Source: Candidatus Villigracilis propinquus (GTDB taxonomy: Bacteria; Chloroflexota; Anaerolineae; Anaerolineales; Villigracilaceae). From it: a DNA stretch of 64,000 bases. The position numbers were made by a program, and so were the translations under genes. The stretch lies in the NCBI GenBank assembly GCA_016714565.1, contig JADKDM010000037.1:310001-374000 (forward strand), read 5' to 3'. Positions within the stretch are counted from its first letter, which is position 1; each line of letters starts with the position of its first letter. Positions 1 through 8,843 of this stretch are shown here, piece after piece. The notes below the pieces were generated by a model. That model did no database searches and was not told the DNA's origin. It saw only the letters and a list, made by a program, of their open reading frames with translations.

Positions 1-189
1 AGACATCCCTGCGCCAATAACGAGCACTTTGGCATTGCGCACAGATGAATCAGATTGGGGAATTTCATTCGGCATGGTATCAGGCTCCTCGGTCAGGTTT
101 TGAAGCGGCTCTTCAATTAATCCACAAGATAAGGCAATAGCGGAAGCAGTCCCAATGGATGCGATCCGCAAAAAGTCGCGCCTATTCAT
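1..189 (-). CDS. FAD-dependent oxidoreductase, exported lipoprotein (N-terminal part only)
   Basis: Only the first 63 codons lie in the window; the gene runs off the left edge. The N-terminus begins MNRRDFLRIAS, a twin-arginine-like signal, followed by a hydrophobic stretch and a lipobox-like LSCG near residue 22. After an acidic linker the last visible residues, KVLVIGAGMS, are the start of a dinucleotide-binding Rossmann fold (GxGxxG type). This suggests a flavin amine oxidase-like or other FAD enzyme exported folded through Tat and anchored as a lipoprotein; the exact family cannot be judged from this fragment. The ATG lies within the last codons of the upstream vanZ-like gene (8-nt overlap), so the two are translationally coupled. 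A tatA gene is present at 21069-21248. Confidence 0.7.
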   Translation of the reverse strand, partial: MNRRDFLRIASIGTASAIALSCGLIEEPLQNLTEEPDTMPNEIPQSDSSVRNAKVLVIGAGMS

Positions 190-565
190 TTTCTTTTTCA
201 TATTTTCTCCGTTGTAAATAATGATATGTGAGTGCGACAAGCGCGCCGAGATTATCAAAGATCAACACATCCGAAATCGCTGCATGCCGTCCCGGCACAA
301 AGGATTGGTGAAACTCGTCGGTGGCGGAATACAGAACGGCCAGCAGCCACGCAAGCCAGTACTGTTTTTTGTTCCACTTGAACATGTGAAGGTAAGATAG
401 GGCAAGCAGACCGTAACCAAACGCATGCGCGCCTTTTTTTATTAAATAATCCCAGCCTTGAAAGTTGGGCAGCTCGGAGCTTGTGCGCGATGAAAACGCA
501 AAGATGGCAAGCATGAGCAAAACGGCGGGAAGCCAGCGCGGTACAATTGAAAAGAATTTTTTCAT
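182..565 (-). CDS. VanZ family membrane protein
   Basis: 127 residues with three to four hydrophobic segments and typical VanZ-family features: an N-terminal membrane helix followed by SSxTSSELP, a KKGAHAFGYGLLA helix, and the YSATDEFHQSFVPGRHA block with the conserved DEFHQ and PGR. The family is named for a teicoplanin-resistance accessory protein, but most members, including this one with no van genes nearby, are uncharacterised membrane proteins. It starts at an ATG only 12 nt from the divergent pabBC start, so its promoter must lie inside pabBC. The stop overlaps the start of the downstream flavoprotein gene. No good Shine-Dalgarno is visible upstream of the ATG. Confidence 0.85.
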   Translation of the reverse strand: MKKFFSIVPRWLPAVLLMLAIFAFSSRTSSELPNFQGWDYLIKKGAHAFGYGLLALSYLHMFKWNKKQYWLAWLLAVLYSATDEFHQSFVPGRHAAISDVLIFDNLGALVALTYHYLQRRKYEKENE

Positions 566-577
566 ATTGAGGTAGCA

Positions 578-2401
578 TTGATCCGTACAAATGAAGTTTT
601 ATTGAAAAGCAATAACGAGTGGTTGTATTTTTCAAATCCACACAAAGTTCTGCAAGCAAGCAGAGTCTCGGACGTGCGCGAGACTTTACAGGAAGTTGAG
701 AATCTTGTCAATGCAAACGGCTGGTACGCGGCGGGGTTTGTCAGTTATGAGGCGGGGCCTGCCTTTGATGACGCTCTGCGTGTTTTAGATTCTGATGGTT
801 TTTCATTGATTTGGTTTGGGTTATATCCTGAGCCGCAAATACTACAGACCTTCGAGGTCTTTAAAGACCTCGAAGGTCTGCCTGCCTGCAACTGGCGACC
901 AAGCATTGAACGTGAGAATTACAAAGCTGCGATTGAAAAGATAAAAGATGCCATTGCAAGCGGGCAGACGTATCAGGTTAATTTCACGATGCGGTTGAGG
1001 ACGAGCTTTGAAACGGGCATTAAGGCGGATATCGAAACAGATAATCAAACAGGGACGAATTCGGTAACGGATGATAAAACGGAAAAACGGATAAGGGCAG
1101 ATGAAGAGGGTTGGCAATTATTTTTGAATCTTGCAAAGTCTCAAAATAAATACGCCGCATATATCAACACGGACAATCACATCATTTGCTCAGCCTCGCC
1201 TGAATTATTCTTCAAACTGGACGGGGATAGAATTTTCAGCCATCCCATGAAAGGGACAGTGAAGCGCGGGCGCACCACACAAGAAGATAAGATACAGAGT
1301 GAATGGCTGCATAATTCGACGAAGAACCGCGCAGAGAATGTGATGATCGTGGACATGATCCGCAACGACCTCGGGCGCATTGCAGAACTTGGGAGCGTAT
1401 ATGTGCCTGAGTTGTTCAAGATCGAAAAATATTCAACTCTTTTTCAAATGACATCCACGGTGCAAGCAAAGACAAATGCTTCACTAACTGAGATCTTCTC
1501 CGCCCTCTTCCCTTGCGCGTCCATCACGGGGGCGCCGAAAGTCAGCACGATGAAAATTATTTCGGAGCTGGAAACAACGCCGCGCAAAATTTACACAGGC
1601 AGCATTGGATATATCTCCCCAAATCGCAAAGCTCAATTCAACGTGGCTATACGCACAGCATTGATAGATAAACAAAAAGAACAGGCAGAGTATGGAGTTG
1701 GCGGCGGCATCGTCTGGGACTCAACCAGCGCAGATGAATACAGCGAGGCGTTGCTCAAGGCCCACGTGCTGACGGAACGTCCACGGGAATTTTCGCTTTT
1801 TGAAACCATGCTCTGGACCCCGGATGAAGAATTTTTTCTCCTCGAAAAGCACATCGCCCGCATGGAAGATTCTTCAGACTATTTTGATCTTCCATTTTCA
1901 AGAGAAAAACTGGAAGATTTTCTCAACAACCTCGCCAGCGGATTCAATTCTCCAAAACGCGTGAAAGTTCTTCTGGATAGCTTTGGGGATTTTTCAGCAG
2001 AGTCAAAAGAATTTCATTCAGACAAAAAGGTGTTCAAAGTCCATCTTGCGGAACAATCTATTAAGTCAAATAACGTTTTTCTCTTTCATAAAACTACACA
2101 TCGAGACATCTACCCTACCCCGGAAAGTGGCTTCGATGATGTTCTACTCTTCAACGAGAAGGATGAATTGACTGAATTTAGCATTGGCAACCTTGTCGTT
2201 GAAATGGATGGTGAACTTGTCACACCACCAATCTCCTGCGGATTGCTGGCTGGAACATTCCGTGCATACCTACTTGAAACAAATCAAATCAAAGAGCGAA
2301 TTATCCTGAAAAACGAATTGGACAAATGTTCAAAAATATTCCTCGTAAACTCCCTCAGAAGATGGGTGGAAGTGGAAATACAAAAAGAGCCGATGCAATG
2401 A
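578..2401 (+). CDS. pabB: Fused aminodeoxychorismate synthase component I / aminodeoxychorismate lyase (PabB-PabC)
   Basis: 607 residues making p-aminobenzoate for folate. Residues about 110-400 are the chorismate-binding PabB domain, with YQVNFTMRLR, MKGTVKRGR, NRAENVMIVDMIRNDLGR and ASITGAPK. Residues about 405-605 are a class IV aminotransferase fold like PabC (FSLFETMLW, LLEKHIARMEDS, GLLAGTFRAYLLE). Together they would convert chorismate plus ammonia, via aminodeoxychorismate, to PABA and pyruvate; the glutaminase PabA is not in the window. The start is a TTG preceded by a GAGGT motif; no in-frame ATG exists nearby. A perfect 36-bp palindrome (845-880) is inserted in frame at about residues 90-101, between the N-terminal region and the core. 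The stop codon lies in the loop of a bidirectional terminator. Confidence 0.9.
   Translation: MIRTNEVLLKSNNEWLYFSNPHKVLQASRVSDVRETLQEVENLVNANGWYAAGFVSYEAGPAFDDALRVLDSDGFSLIWFGLYPEPQILQTFEVFKDLEGLPACNWRPSIERENYKAAIEKIKDAIASGQTYQVNFTMRLRTSFETGIKADIETDNQTGTNSVTDDKTEKRIRADEEGWQLFLNLAKSQNKYAAYINTDNHIICSASPELFFKLDGDRIFSHPMKGTVKRGRTTQEDKIQSEWLHNSTKNRAENVMIVDMIRNDLGRIAELGSVYVPELFKIEKYSTLFQMTSTVQAKTNASLTEIFSALFPCASITGAPKVSTMKIISELETTPRKIYTGSIGYISPNRKAQFNVAIRTALIDKQKEQAEYGVGGGIVWDSTSADEYSEALLKAHVLTERPREFSLFETMLWTPDEEFFLLEKHIARMEDSSDYFDLPFSREKLEDFLNNLASGFNSPKRVKVLLDSFGDFSAESKEFHSDKKVFKVHLAEQSIKSNNVFLFHKTTHRDIYPTPESGFDDVLLFNEKDELTEFSIGNLVVEMDGELVTPPISCGLLAGTFRAYLLETNQIKERIILKNELDKCSKIFLVNSLRRWVEVEIQKEPMQ
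845..880. repeat. Perfect 36-bp palindrome inserted in frame in pabBC
   Basis: Arms 845-862 and 863-880 are exact reverse complements with no spacer. Each arm contains its own smaller dyad (AGACCT-TCG-AGGTCT), so the element is nested. Being 36 bp it preserves the reading frame and adds about 12 residues (TFEVFKDLEGL core). It looks like a mobile palindromic repeat that landed in a linker, comparable in principle to Rickettsia palindromic elements. Other copies were not seen in this window. Confidence 0.85.
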
Positions 2402-2413
2402 CCGCATCGGCTC
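2387..2413. terminator. Bidirectional rho-independent terminator between pabBC and the lipoprotein gene
   Basis: 10-bp stem GAGCCGATGC / GCATCGGCTC with a 7-nt loop, flanked by AAAAA on the left and TTTTT on the right, so it can work for both converging genes. The pabBC stop codon is in the loop. Confidence 0.85.
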
Positions 2414-2429
2414 TTTTTACTACATTGAG

Positions 2430-2903
2430 TTAAACATCCTCAAAGCGAATATTTACATTCATAGTACCATCACCAAGGTCAACGCCCTGGATGACGATAG
2501 CCTTTCCGCTTGGATCGCCATCAAACACAAAGCTAAATACGCCATCGGAAACAGTAGTCAATAGCTCACGCTCTGTGAGACCTTGCTTGCCATACATATC
2601 ACGGTAAAAAGCCATTACTTCTTCCAAACTGAGTTTGGTCTGGTAGTTCACTGTTCCAGCTACAGCGACCACATTTGTGGCATCATCGGGCATCGGGAAT
2701 TCAGAATCATCGCCAAAGGAAAAATCAGGGTCAACTGATTCTTCGGTAGCCTCGGGTGTAGCAATCGGTGTGTCGCCTGAATTATCAACTGGCGGCAGAC
2801 TTTCGATCTGGTCAATATCACTTCCTCCGCCCGTCACTGTCTGACAAGCGAGGGAAGCAAAGACCAACGCCATGATTGCAAGTAAAACACTATATTTTTT
2901 CAT
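2430..2903 (-). CDS. Putative lipoprotein of unknown function
   Basis: 157 residues. A short signal peptide (MKKYSVLLAIMALVFASLAC) ends in a lipobox with Cys20, so the product is probably a surface-anchored lipoprotein. A low-complexity acidic, Pro/Thr-rich linker (about residues 25-70) leads to a compact C-terminal domain with MPDDATNVV and a KLSLEEVMAFYRDMY stretch. A similar pattern, a short residue-rich linker followed by a domain with an amphipathic helix and beta strands ending in an NVNIRFEDV strand, recurs in small Chloroflexota lipoproteins. No catalytic motif is visible. The start has a GGAGAAGAG-type ribosome site. It appears monocistronic, with a terminator directly after it. Confidence 0.75.
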   Translation of the reverse strand: MKKYSVLLAIMALVFASLACQTVTGGGSDIDQIESLPPVDNSGDTPIATPEATEESVDPDFSFGDDSEFPMPDDATNVVAVAGTVNYQTKLSLEEVMAFYRDMYGKQGLTERELLTTVSDGVFSFVFDGDPSGKAIVIQGVDLGDGTMNVNIRFEDV

Positions 2904-2955
2904 CTCTTCTCCTTGTAAGTAAATAAGTTGATCTTCATTATAAACATCGGGAGAA

Positions 2956-4709
2956 TTATGTTAATCCCCCAAATAGTTCAGCATGGGCACGCTTAATTTT
3001 CTCTGCATCCATCTTTTCGACCTTGCGGTCATAGGTCAGGTAACCATTGATCTCAATTTCCACGTCTGTGGTTTGGGTGTAGACCGCAGCAGCAAGCCCT
3101 TGCGAAATAAGCGGCTTGAGTTCTTTTTCAAGCAAAGATAAATAAGCATCTGTCAGCGCTTCGGATGTCTCATAAAAACGGTAGCCGAATTTTTTCTTTT
3201 CATCCCAAAGATGACCAGCCACCTTCAAACTGTATCCGCCAAATTCAGAAATCACAAAAGCACGTTTGTCTGGTGTGGGTCTCTTCAACTTTTTGAAATA
3301 AATATGTTTGCTTTGAAAATCCCCGGCACCTTGATCGAACCAGCCCGAAGCGTGGTCAACCAAACGTGTCGGATCATACGTTTTGACCCACTTCGCCACA
3401 TCCGCAGATTGAAACTGTCCCCAGCTTTCGTTGAACGGAACCCACACCGCAATGCAAGCCGCGTTATGCAAATGATCGATCATGCCTTGCAATTCACTTC
3501 GATAGCGCGCACGGTTATCTGCATCATCCCGTCCGAAGCGTTTCAAGCGGCGCGTGTCATTGCGATGAAATCCAAGTATTAATGAAAGCGTGGCTACCAC
3601 TTCCCCATCGATCAAGCCGCCATTCGGCATATCCTGCCAAACGATCATTCCCAATCGGTCACAGGCATAATACCAGCGCAGCGGCTCCACCTTGATATGC
3701 TTGCGGATCATATTGCAGCCGATCCGCTTTGTGTATTCGATGTCAAACAACATCGCTTCTTCCGAAGGCGGCGTATACAACCCATCAGGAAAATATCCCT
3801 GATCGAGCGGGCCATACAAAAACAACGGCTGATCGTTCAACGCAAATCGCTGATGACCCTTCGCATCTTTCACCAACCCAAACTTGCGCATTGCGAAATA
3901 ACTCCCTACCTCATCCACAACCTGACCATCACGAATCAATTGGACTTTCAGATCATACAGATACGGATCATCGGGAGTCCATGCTCTTGGATGTGGAACC
4001 GCGCCTCTTAACCGTCCCGTCACCTGCCCGCTGACCGAGGAAATTTTCTCTCCGCTGCTGCTTATCTCTGCCACCACACTGAAACCATTTTCCGCGCCCC
4101 GAACTTTGACCTCCACTGACAGCGATTCGGAATCCAGATCAGGCGTGAGTCTCAGTGATTCGATGCTCACTTCAGGCACAACCTCCAGCCAAACCGTTTG
4201 CCAAATTCCAGAAACAGGCGTGTACCAAATTCCTTTGGGATTCAGCACCTGCTTTCCGCGCTGCTGCATACCAGTATCAGTCGGGTCCCAAACGGAGACC
4301 ATCAATTCATTCTCACCATCGATAAGCGAATCTGTGATATCGAAAGTAAAGGGAAGATAACCACCCCGATGTTCGCCAACTTGTTTGCCATTCACCCAGA
4401 CAATACATTCATCGTCCACTGCGCCAAAGTGAAGAAGGACTCGATTGTCCCTCCCCGCTTCCAAAAGAAAAGTCCGCCGATACCATAAGCACTGTCTCGG
4501 CAGCAGCGGCTTCTGCACGCCAGAGAGTTCTGATTCAACGCAAAAAGGGACGAGATTTTTCCGTCAAAAGTTTCTGGCGCAGAATTTTCTTTGGGCAGAA
4601 TAGCATAATCCCATAACCCATTGAGATTGACCCAATCAGGCCGCGTCATCTGCGGGCGGGGATATTCGGGCAAAGGGATCGGAGTTGCGGGAGACCAGGG
4701 AGTTCTCAT
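2956..4709 (-). pseudogene. Glycoside hydrolase family 2 protein (beta-galactosidase/glucuronidase-like), frameshifted near the N-terminus
   Basis: Two reading frames join into one GH2 enzyme of about 584 residues. The first frame (4709 down to about 4556) gives MRTPWSPATPIPLPEYPRP and LNGLWDYAI, the sugar-binding start. The second frame supplies the rest: WYRRTFLLE, the VNGKQVGEHRGGY jelly roll, then a TIM barrel with FNESWGQ (acid/base Glu) and ISEFGGYS (nucleophile Glu). Continuity breaks at 4552-4560, where one base is missing next to an A-rich run; restoring it gives an uninterrupted enzyme. Both catalytic Glu residues are intact, so this is either a recent mutation or a sequencing error. 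The start overlaps the GH127 stop by 4 nt (ATGA), placing it last in a sugar operon. Confidence 0.8.
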
Positions 4710-6646
4710 TCATTCACCCAAACCGTCATAGTCGATTCGCCACGATTGCCCCACAAATGGTAGGGAATAAAAGTGAGTGGCTCGCCTGTTTTTGTCTGCC
4801 CAATGATTTTGGTAATTCCGCCCAATGAAGTTCGGTCAAACACAGACTCAAGGGATGTTTTATCCATCGCAACGTTGAAAATATCCACATTGGGATTGTC
4901 CACGCTTTCGAGGCAGTAGACCAATGGCCCACGAGTGATGGCGACTTTACTATGATGTCCTTTGACTTTTGGATGAGCATGGCGCAATTGAATGGGCATA
5001 TCAAAATTCAATTCGACGACATCACCAGAATTCCAAATCCGTTTGAGGTTCAACCATCTGCCTTCGCGTGGATCGTAGCCCGAAGCAGTGATCTCGTTTT
5101 GTTGAGGCGCAGGAGAAACGGGAAAGAATTCCCCGTTACAAGTAACACGAGTTGACTCGGTATTGCACCATGAAGGCAAGCGAAGGTTCAAGGTGAACTC
5201 GGATGGAACAGAAGGGTCAACTGTGATCTTCACTTTCCCTGTCCACGGCAATTCGGAACGGATGTCGATTTTTGCTAATCCGCCATCATATTCACTGCTG
5301 ATATATTGATGAATAAAGATTTCATACTCATTTGACGAGAAAATATATTTCCCCAGATCTGCCCATGTGCGCGAGAGGTTGGATGGGCAGCAAGGGACGG
5401 AATACCACGGCTTGCGCGTGACTCCGCCACGGCAAGTGAGTGGATTATTGTAAAGATAACTCGTACCGTCCAACCCCATGCCGACTGCGGCGGCGTTGTA
5501 TAACTGCCATTCGAACAGGTCACTGTATTTGGCTTCGTTTGTGAGCTGTGCCATTTCCCAATTCCAGAACATGCTGGCGAGGGCGGCACAGGTTTCGGCG
5601 TAGGCGTATTCGGGGTCGAGTTCGTAGTCATTGCCGAAGCCTTCTGAGCCAGGCACTGAACCAATTCCGCCAGTGACGTACATACGGCGTGTGACCATGC
5701 GTTCCCAAACCTGCTCCAGTGCGTGGACGAGAGTCCTATCTCCATTTTCTCGGGCAAGCATGGCAACGGCTGTTTCAAAATACGCAAAGCGGACAGAGTG
5801 ACCCACGGGCACAGTCTGCTTGCGGACTGGGGCGTGCTGCTGAAAATATTTTCCGCTCAAGGCGTTGATCTGCCAGCGCAATCTTGAATAACGCGGTTGT
5901 TTTGAAGCATTATCAGGCGGAAGTTGGAAAGGCTTGAATTCAGGATGTGCGGAAAGATATTCCTGCTTTTTCTGTTTAATAAAATTACGGCGTTGATCTA
6001 CGCTGGAGTTTTGGCGAATGAGTGAAAGCGCAAACAGCGGATTGCGTCCGCGCTGCTCGATGAATTGACGCGCCATTTCGAGATACGGTTGATGATCTGT
6101 GACTTGATACAATCGCAGCAATGCGATCTCGATCTCTTCGTGACCTGGAGTATGGTCTGTGCCTTTGCCAAGAAAATCTTCCACGATGCGGTCTGCGGCG
6201 CGGCGGGCAATCGCGAGCATGTCTGTGCGGGCGGTGGCTTCGTAATGCGAAACGCCTGCTTCGATCAAATGTCCGTGGCAATAGAGTTCGTGTTCGATCT
6301 GTAGATTCTTCCAGCGGTCTTTTGGGAAGTGGATCTGATTGTAGGTGAAGATGTAACCGTCGGGGTGCTGGGCACGCGCTACCAGCGGAATGAATGCGTC
6401 CATAACGGAAGCAAGCTCAGGCGTAGGGAAAGAAGCGTATATTCGGGACGCCGCATCCAGCCATTTGTAGGCGTCTGAATCAGCGAAGAACCAGCCTTCG
6501 CGGAAGCCATCCACATCCCCTGCCGCAATGCGGAAATTTTCGATGCAGCCCGATGCTTCAAGCTGCTCCCATTGATGAAAGATCGCGCGTTGGGCGTTGA
6601 CCTCAAGACGGTCGTGCCAGAAACCAGATGTGATTTTTGTTTTCAT
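4706..6646 (-). CDS. Glycoside hydrolase family 127 protein (beta-L-arabinofuranosidase-like)
   Basis: 646 residues, full length for GH127 (formerly DUF1680). The N-terminus SGFWHDRLEVNAQ and the (alpha/alpha)6-barrel block DGYIFTYNQ are typical. The zinc-binding active site characterised in HypBA1 (Glu338, Cys340, Cys417, Cys418) is present as AETCAA and SVPCCPSNLSR. Known members release L-arabinofuranose from plant cell-wall glycans or glycoproteins; some relatives act on other pentoses. There is no signal peptide, so it should act in the cytoplasm on imported oligosaccharides, consistent with the upstream permease. The downstream GH2 gene starts within its stop codon. Confidence 0.88.
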   Translation of the reverse strand: MKTKITSGFWHDRLEVNAQRAIFHQWEQLEASGCIENFRIAAGDVDGFREGWFFADSDAYKWLDAASRIYASFPTPELASVMDAFIPLVARAQHPDGYIFTYNQIHFPKDRWKNLQIEHELYCHGHLIEAGVSHYEATARTDMLAIARRAADRIVEDFLGKGTDHTPGHEEIEIALLRLYQVTDHQPYLEMARQFIEQRGRNPLFALSLIRQNSSVDQRRNFIKQKKQEYLSAHPEFKPFQLPPDNASKQPRYSRLRWQINALSGKYFQQHAPVRKQTVPVGHSVRFAYFETAVAMLARENGDRTLVHALEQVWERMVTRRMYVTGGIGSVPGSEGFGNDYELDPEYAYAETCAALASMFWNWEMAQLTNEAKYSDLFEWQLYNAAAVGMGLDGTSYLYNNPLTCRGGVTRKPWYSVPCCPSNLSRTWADLGKYIFSSNEYEIFIHQYISSEYDGGLAKIDIRSELPWTGKVKITVDPSVPSEFTLNLRLPSWCNTESTRVTCNGEFFPVSPAPQQNEITASGYDPREGRWLNLKRIWNSGDVVELNFDMPIQLRHAHPKVKGHHSKVAITRGPLVYCLESVDNPNVDIFNVAMDKTSLESVFDRTSLGGITKIIGQTKTGEPLTFIPYHLWGNRGESTMTVWVNE

Positions 6647-6695
6647 TTTTATCGTTGATACGCCGAAGAACCCCGGGGCTCAACCAACGGAATGC

Positions 6696-7982
6696 TTATG
6701 CTTTTTTATCGTTGATGAAGAAGAGCGGGATGAGTGCGAGCAGGCTGATGACCGAGCCGACTTGAAAGATGATCGGAGCGGGCACGAATCCAGCTTGACC
6801 GTTGAGGGTGGTCGGCGCGCCGAAGTTTTGAATCAGCGTTGAGCCGATCCACGGGCCGATGACCATTGGAATGGCGATCCAAAAGATCATGCGGATGCCA
6901 AGGAACTTGCCGCGACTTTGTTCGGGGAGTAAATCTTTGAGCCACGCAACAGACGCGATGCCCATCGCAACGGAGAATGCCTGCCAGAGCAAACCTGTCA
7001 GCGCGAGCAGGGGCAGGCTTTTTACGAGTGAAAGCAAAATGCCGCCGAGGCTGCTGACGATGGTGGCGAAGAAGATCATGTTGCGCTTGTTCCATTTGTC
7101 TGCGAGCAAGCCGAAGGGAATGGCAAAGACTGCGCTGCCCAACATGACCGCGCCGCCGATGATGCTGAATTCGGTTTTAGTGACGCCAATATAATTTTCA
7201 AGATAGATGATGAGATACGGCAACGAGACTTGCATACCGATGCTGCTCAACATGATGAAGATGAGAATGATGAACAGTTCGCGATTTTCTTTCAAGGTTT
7301 TGATATCGAACAACTCTGCGAACTCGGAGAGGAAGGAGCGCTTCGGCATTTCGCTTTTTGTGGGGAGTTGCACATCTTGAAGCATACTGCCAGCGACAAC
7401 ACCAATCACGATCACAATGCCACCAAGCAAATAGAAGAAGGTGAAATAGCCGAGGTTGTCGATCAACATGCCTGCTGCGACCATCGCAACAATTTGCGCG
7501 AGGAAGACGCTCAAGTTGAGCACGCCTTCCACTCGTCCGCGGGTTTCGGTGGTGGCGATGTCGGTTGTCCATGCGCTGAATGCGGCGTCGTTGGCGGTGG
7601 AGCCGAAGAAGGTCATGATCGAGTCTGCGACGACGACCATGATGATGGCAATGCTCGTGGTCTGGATGTACGCAACGGTTGGAAAGAGAACGGTGGAAAG
7701 TCCCCACAAGATGTAGCCAATCAAAATGAACGGACGCCTTCTCCCCCAACGTGAGCGCGTGCGGTCACTGAGTGTGCCCATGAAGAGCGTGGTCAACGTG
7801 GCAGTGATGGCGCTGCCTGCCACCATCCACGCCACGGGGCGTGGGTCGGGCGTGATGGTGTCGTAGACAAATGTGTTGAACCAGGAATTTTCAACGGCCC
7901 AGGCGATCTGTCCCGTGAGGGCGAGGGCGAACATGACGAACCAGGTGCGGGAGGAAAGTTTTGAGGATGGGGATGTTTGCAT
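6696..7982 (-). CDS. MFS transporter, probable oligosaccharide permease
   Basis: 428 residues with about 12 membrane segments. The loop 2-3 signature is GTLSDRTRSRWGRRRPFI, the form seen in SLC45/GPH-like sugar porters rather than drug pumps, and a second half-repeat motif GLLADKWNKRN follows the central cytoplasmic loop. It is the first gene of a minus-strand operon with GH127 (49 nt away) and GH2, so I infer import of arabinose-containing or related plant oligosaccharides. The start is an ATG with an AAAGGATT ribosome site 6 nt upstream. No substrate-binding protein accompanies it. Confidence 0.82.
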   Translation of the reverse strand: MQTSPSSKLSSRTWFVMFALALTGQIAWAVENSWFNTFVYDTITPDPRPVAWMVAGSAITATLTTLFMGTLSDRTRSRWGRRRPFILIGYILWGLSTVLFPTVAYIQTTSIAIIMVVVADSIMTFFGSTANDAAFSAWTTDIATTETRGRVEGVLNLSVFLAQIVAMVAAGMLIDNLGYFTFFYLLGGIVIVIGVVAGSMLQDVQLPTKSEMPKRSFLSEFAELFDIKTLKENRELFIILIFIMLSSIGMQVSLPYLIIYLENYIGVTKTEFSIIGGAVMLGSAVFAIPFGLLADKWNKRNMIFFATIVSSLGGILLSLVKSLPLLALTGLLWQAFSVAMGIASVAWLKDLLPEQSRGKFLGIRMIFWIAIPMVIGPWIGSTLIQNFGAPTTLNGQAGFVPAPIIFQVGSVISLLALIPLFFINDKKA

Positions 7983-8308
7983 GGAATCCTTTTTGGTATA
8001 AACTATGAAAATAGTATTTTAGGCAATTTTTCAAACCCACGCCTTGCTCACCAATAAAGTTATTTTTTATCACAGAAGATCAAGCTGGCAACAGTATCAA
8101 ATCGGTAAATGTTCCTGTTTAAGAAACTTTGTCTGATTATATCGCTGAGTTTTAATGAAACAACTCACGGCTTATCACCTGAAACCCATTAAAGACTGGT
8201 ACATATATTTTCGGCAGACAAAGAACCGTTTATCACGCAATTGATATTTGCCATCGATTTTCCTTATCGTCATTTATTGATGCTACCATCCTAATCGCCA
8301 GCACAAGG

Positions 8309-8336
8309 TTGACAATTGAACTTTTTACACTATACT
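8309..8336 (+). promoter_or_regulatory. Sigma70-type promoter in the cysK upstream region
   Basis: TTGACA (8309-8314), 16-nt spacer, TATACT (8331-8336). Transcription would start near 8343, about 500 nt before the cysK start codon, giving a long leader that includes the structured block at 8580-8718, or a separate small RNA. Confidence 0.6.
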
Positions 8337-8579
8337 TTCAACGCAAGAACGGTTTTCGTGCGGTGATCAATAATGTCAGAGCCTGTCCATTGACCTGCTT
8401 GCAATTCAATAGAATGAGGTGCGATTTAAGCACCTCGCGTCGTCAAAGAAATACGGTTCATTCACAGCAACAGACAGAAAATCCAGCCCCAGTGGATGCA
8501 CGCACAATCAATAATCATTTCGCAAATATTAATCGATCAAGGACAATATGAATATCGTTATATCTTGTATCTGTAGACG

Positions 8580-8735
8580 GCGGGATCCCTAACCACCACA
8601 CCATTTTCCTGAAAAAGAAAAGGCTGCCCCAAACGGTGGAATCGATCCCGCATCATAAAAAAGCCATAATATATGGCTTTGGAACCATTCCACCATTTGC
8701 AATCGGGATATCCCGATTGGCTGGCAGTCTTTTTT
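8580..8735 (+). promoter_or_regulatory. Structured leader with competing helices upstream of cysK (candidate riboswitch or T-box-like element)
   Basis: The segment GATCCCGC at 8644-8651 can pair with GCGGGATC at 8580-8587, can take part in an 18-nt imperfect stem (8631-8648 with 8681-8698), or can pair with CGGGAT at 8704-8709. The 18-nt stem encloses a 9-bp hairpin (8660-8668 / 8672-8680). A perfect 18-bp palindrome (8701-8718) and a T-run (8730-8735) follow. Mutually exclusive pairing before a T-run is the layout of a transcription switch. The block GGTGGAATCG vaguely resembles a T-box sequence, and its TGGA would fit a tRNA with U as discriminator base, as tRNA-Cys has. A T-box stem I was not recognised, so the class is unknown. 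Confidence 0.35.
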
Positions 8736-8843
8736 GTTAAATATTTTCAGAATAAGCACAACCTCCCTTGGGAATTCTTACCAAAATAGACACCCAGAGT
8801 CTTATTTCTCATAAAATCTAAATTTACTTTAAAGGAGCATAGA

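Larger units (their letters stand above)
7983..8843. other. 861-bp non-coding region upstream of cysK and of the sugar operon
   Basis: No convincing gene in either strand. It should hold the divergent promoters of the minus-strand sugar operon and the plus-strand cysK. It contains one strong plus-strand promoter (8309-8336), a small hairpin (8416-8422 with 8430-8436), a block with competing helices (8580-8718) and a T-run at 8730-8735. Base composition is more AT-rich than the neighbouring genes. Confidence 0.6.

Noticed and set aside
182..565. Glycopeptide resistance based on VanZ
   Set aside because: No vanHAX or regulator is nearby; VanZ-fold proteins are common and mostly unrelated to resistance.
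8309..8551. 80-codon plus-strand open frame in the cysK upstream region
   Set aside because: Its start codon lies inside the -35 box of a good promoter, it has no ribosome site and the residue composition looks random.
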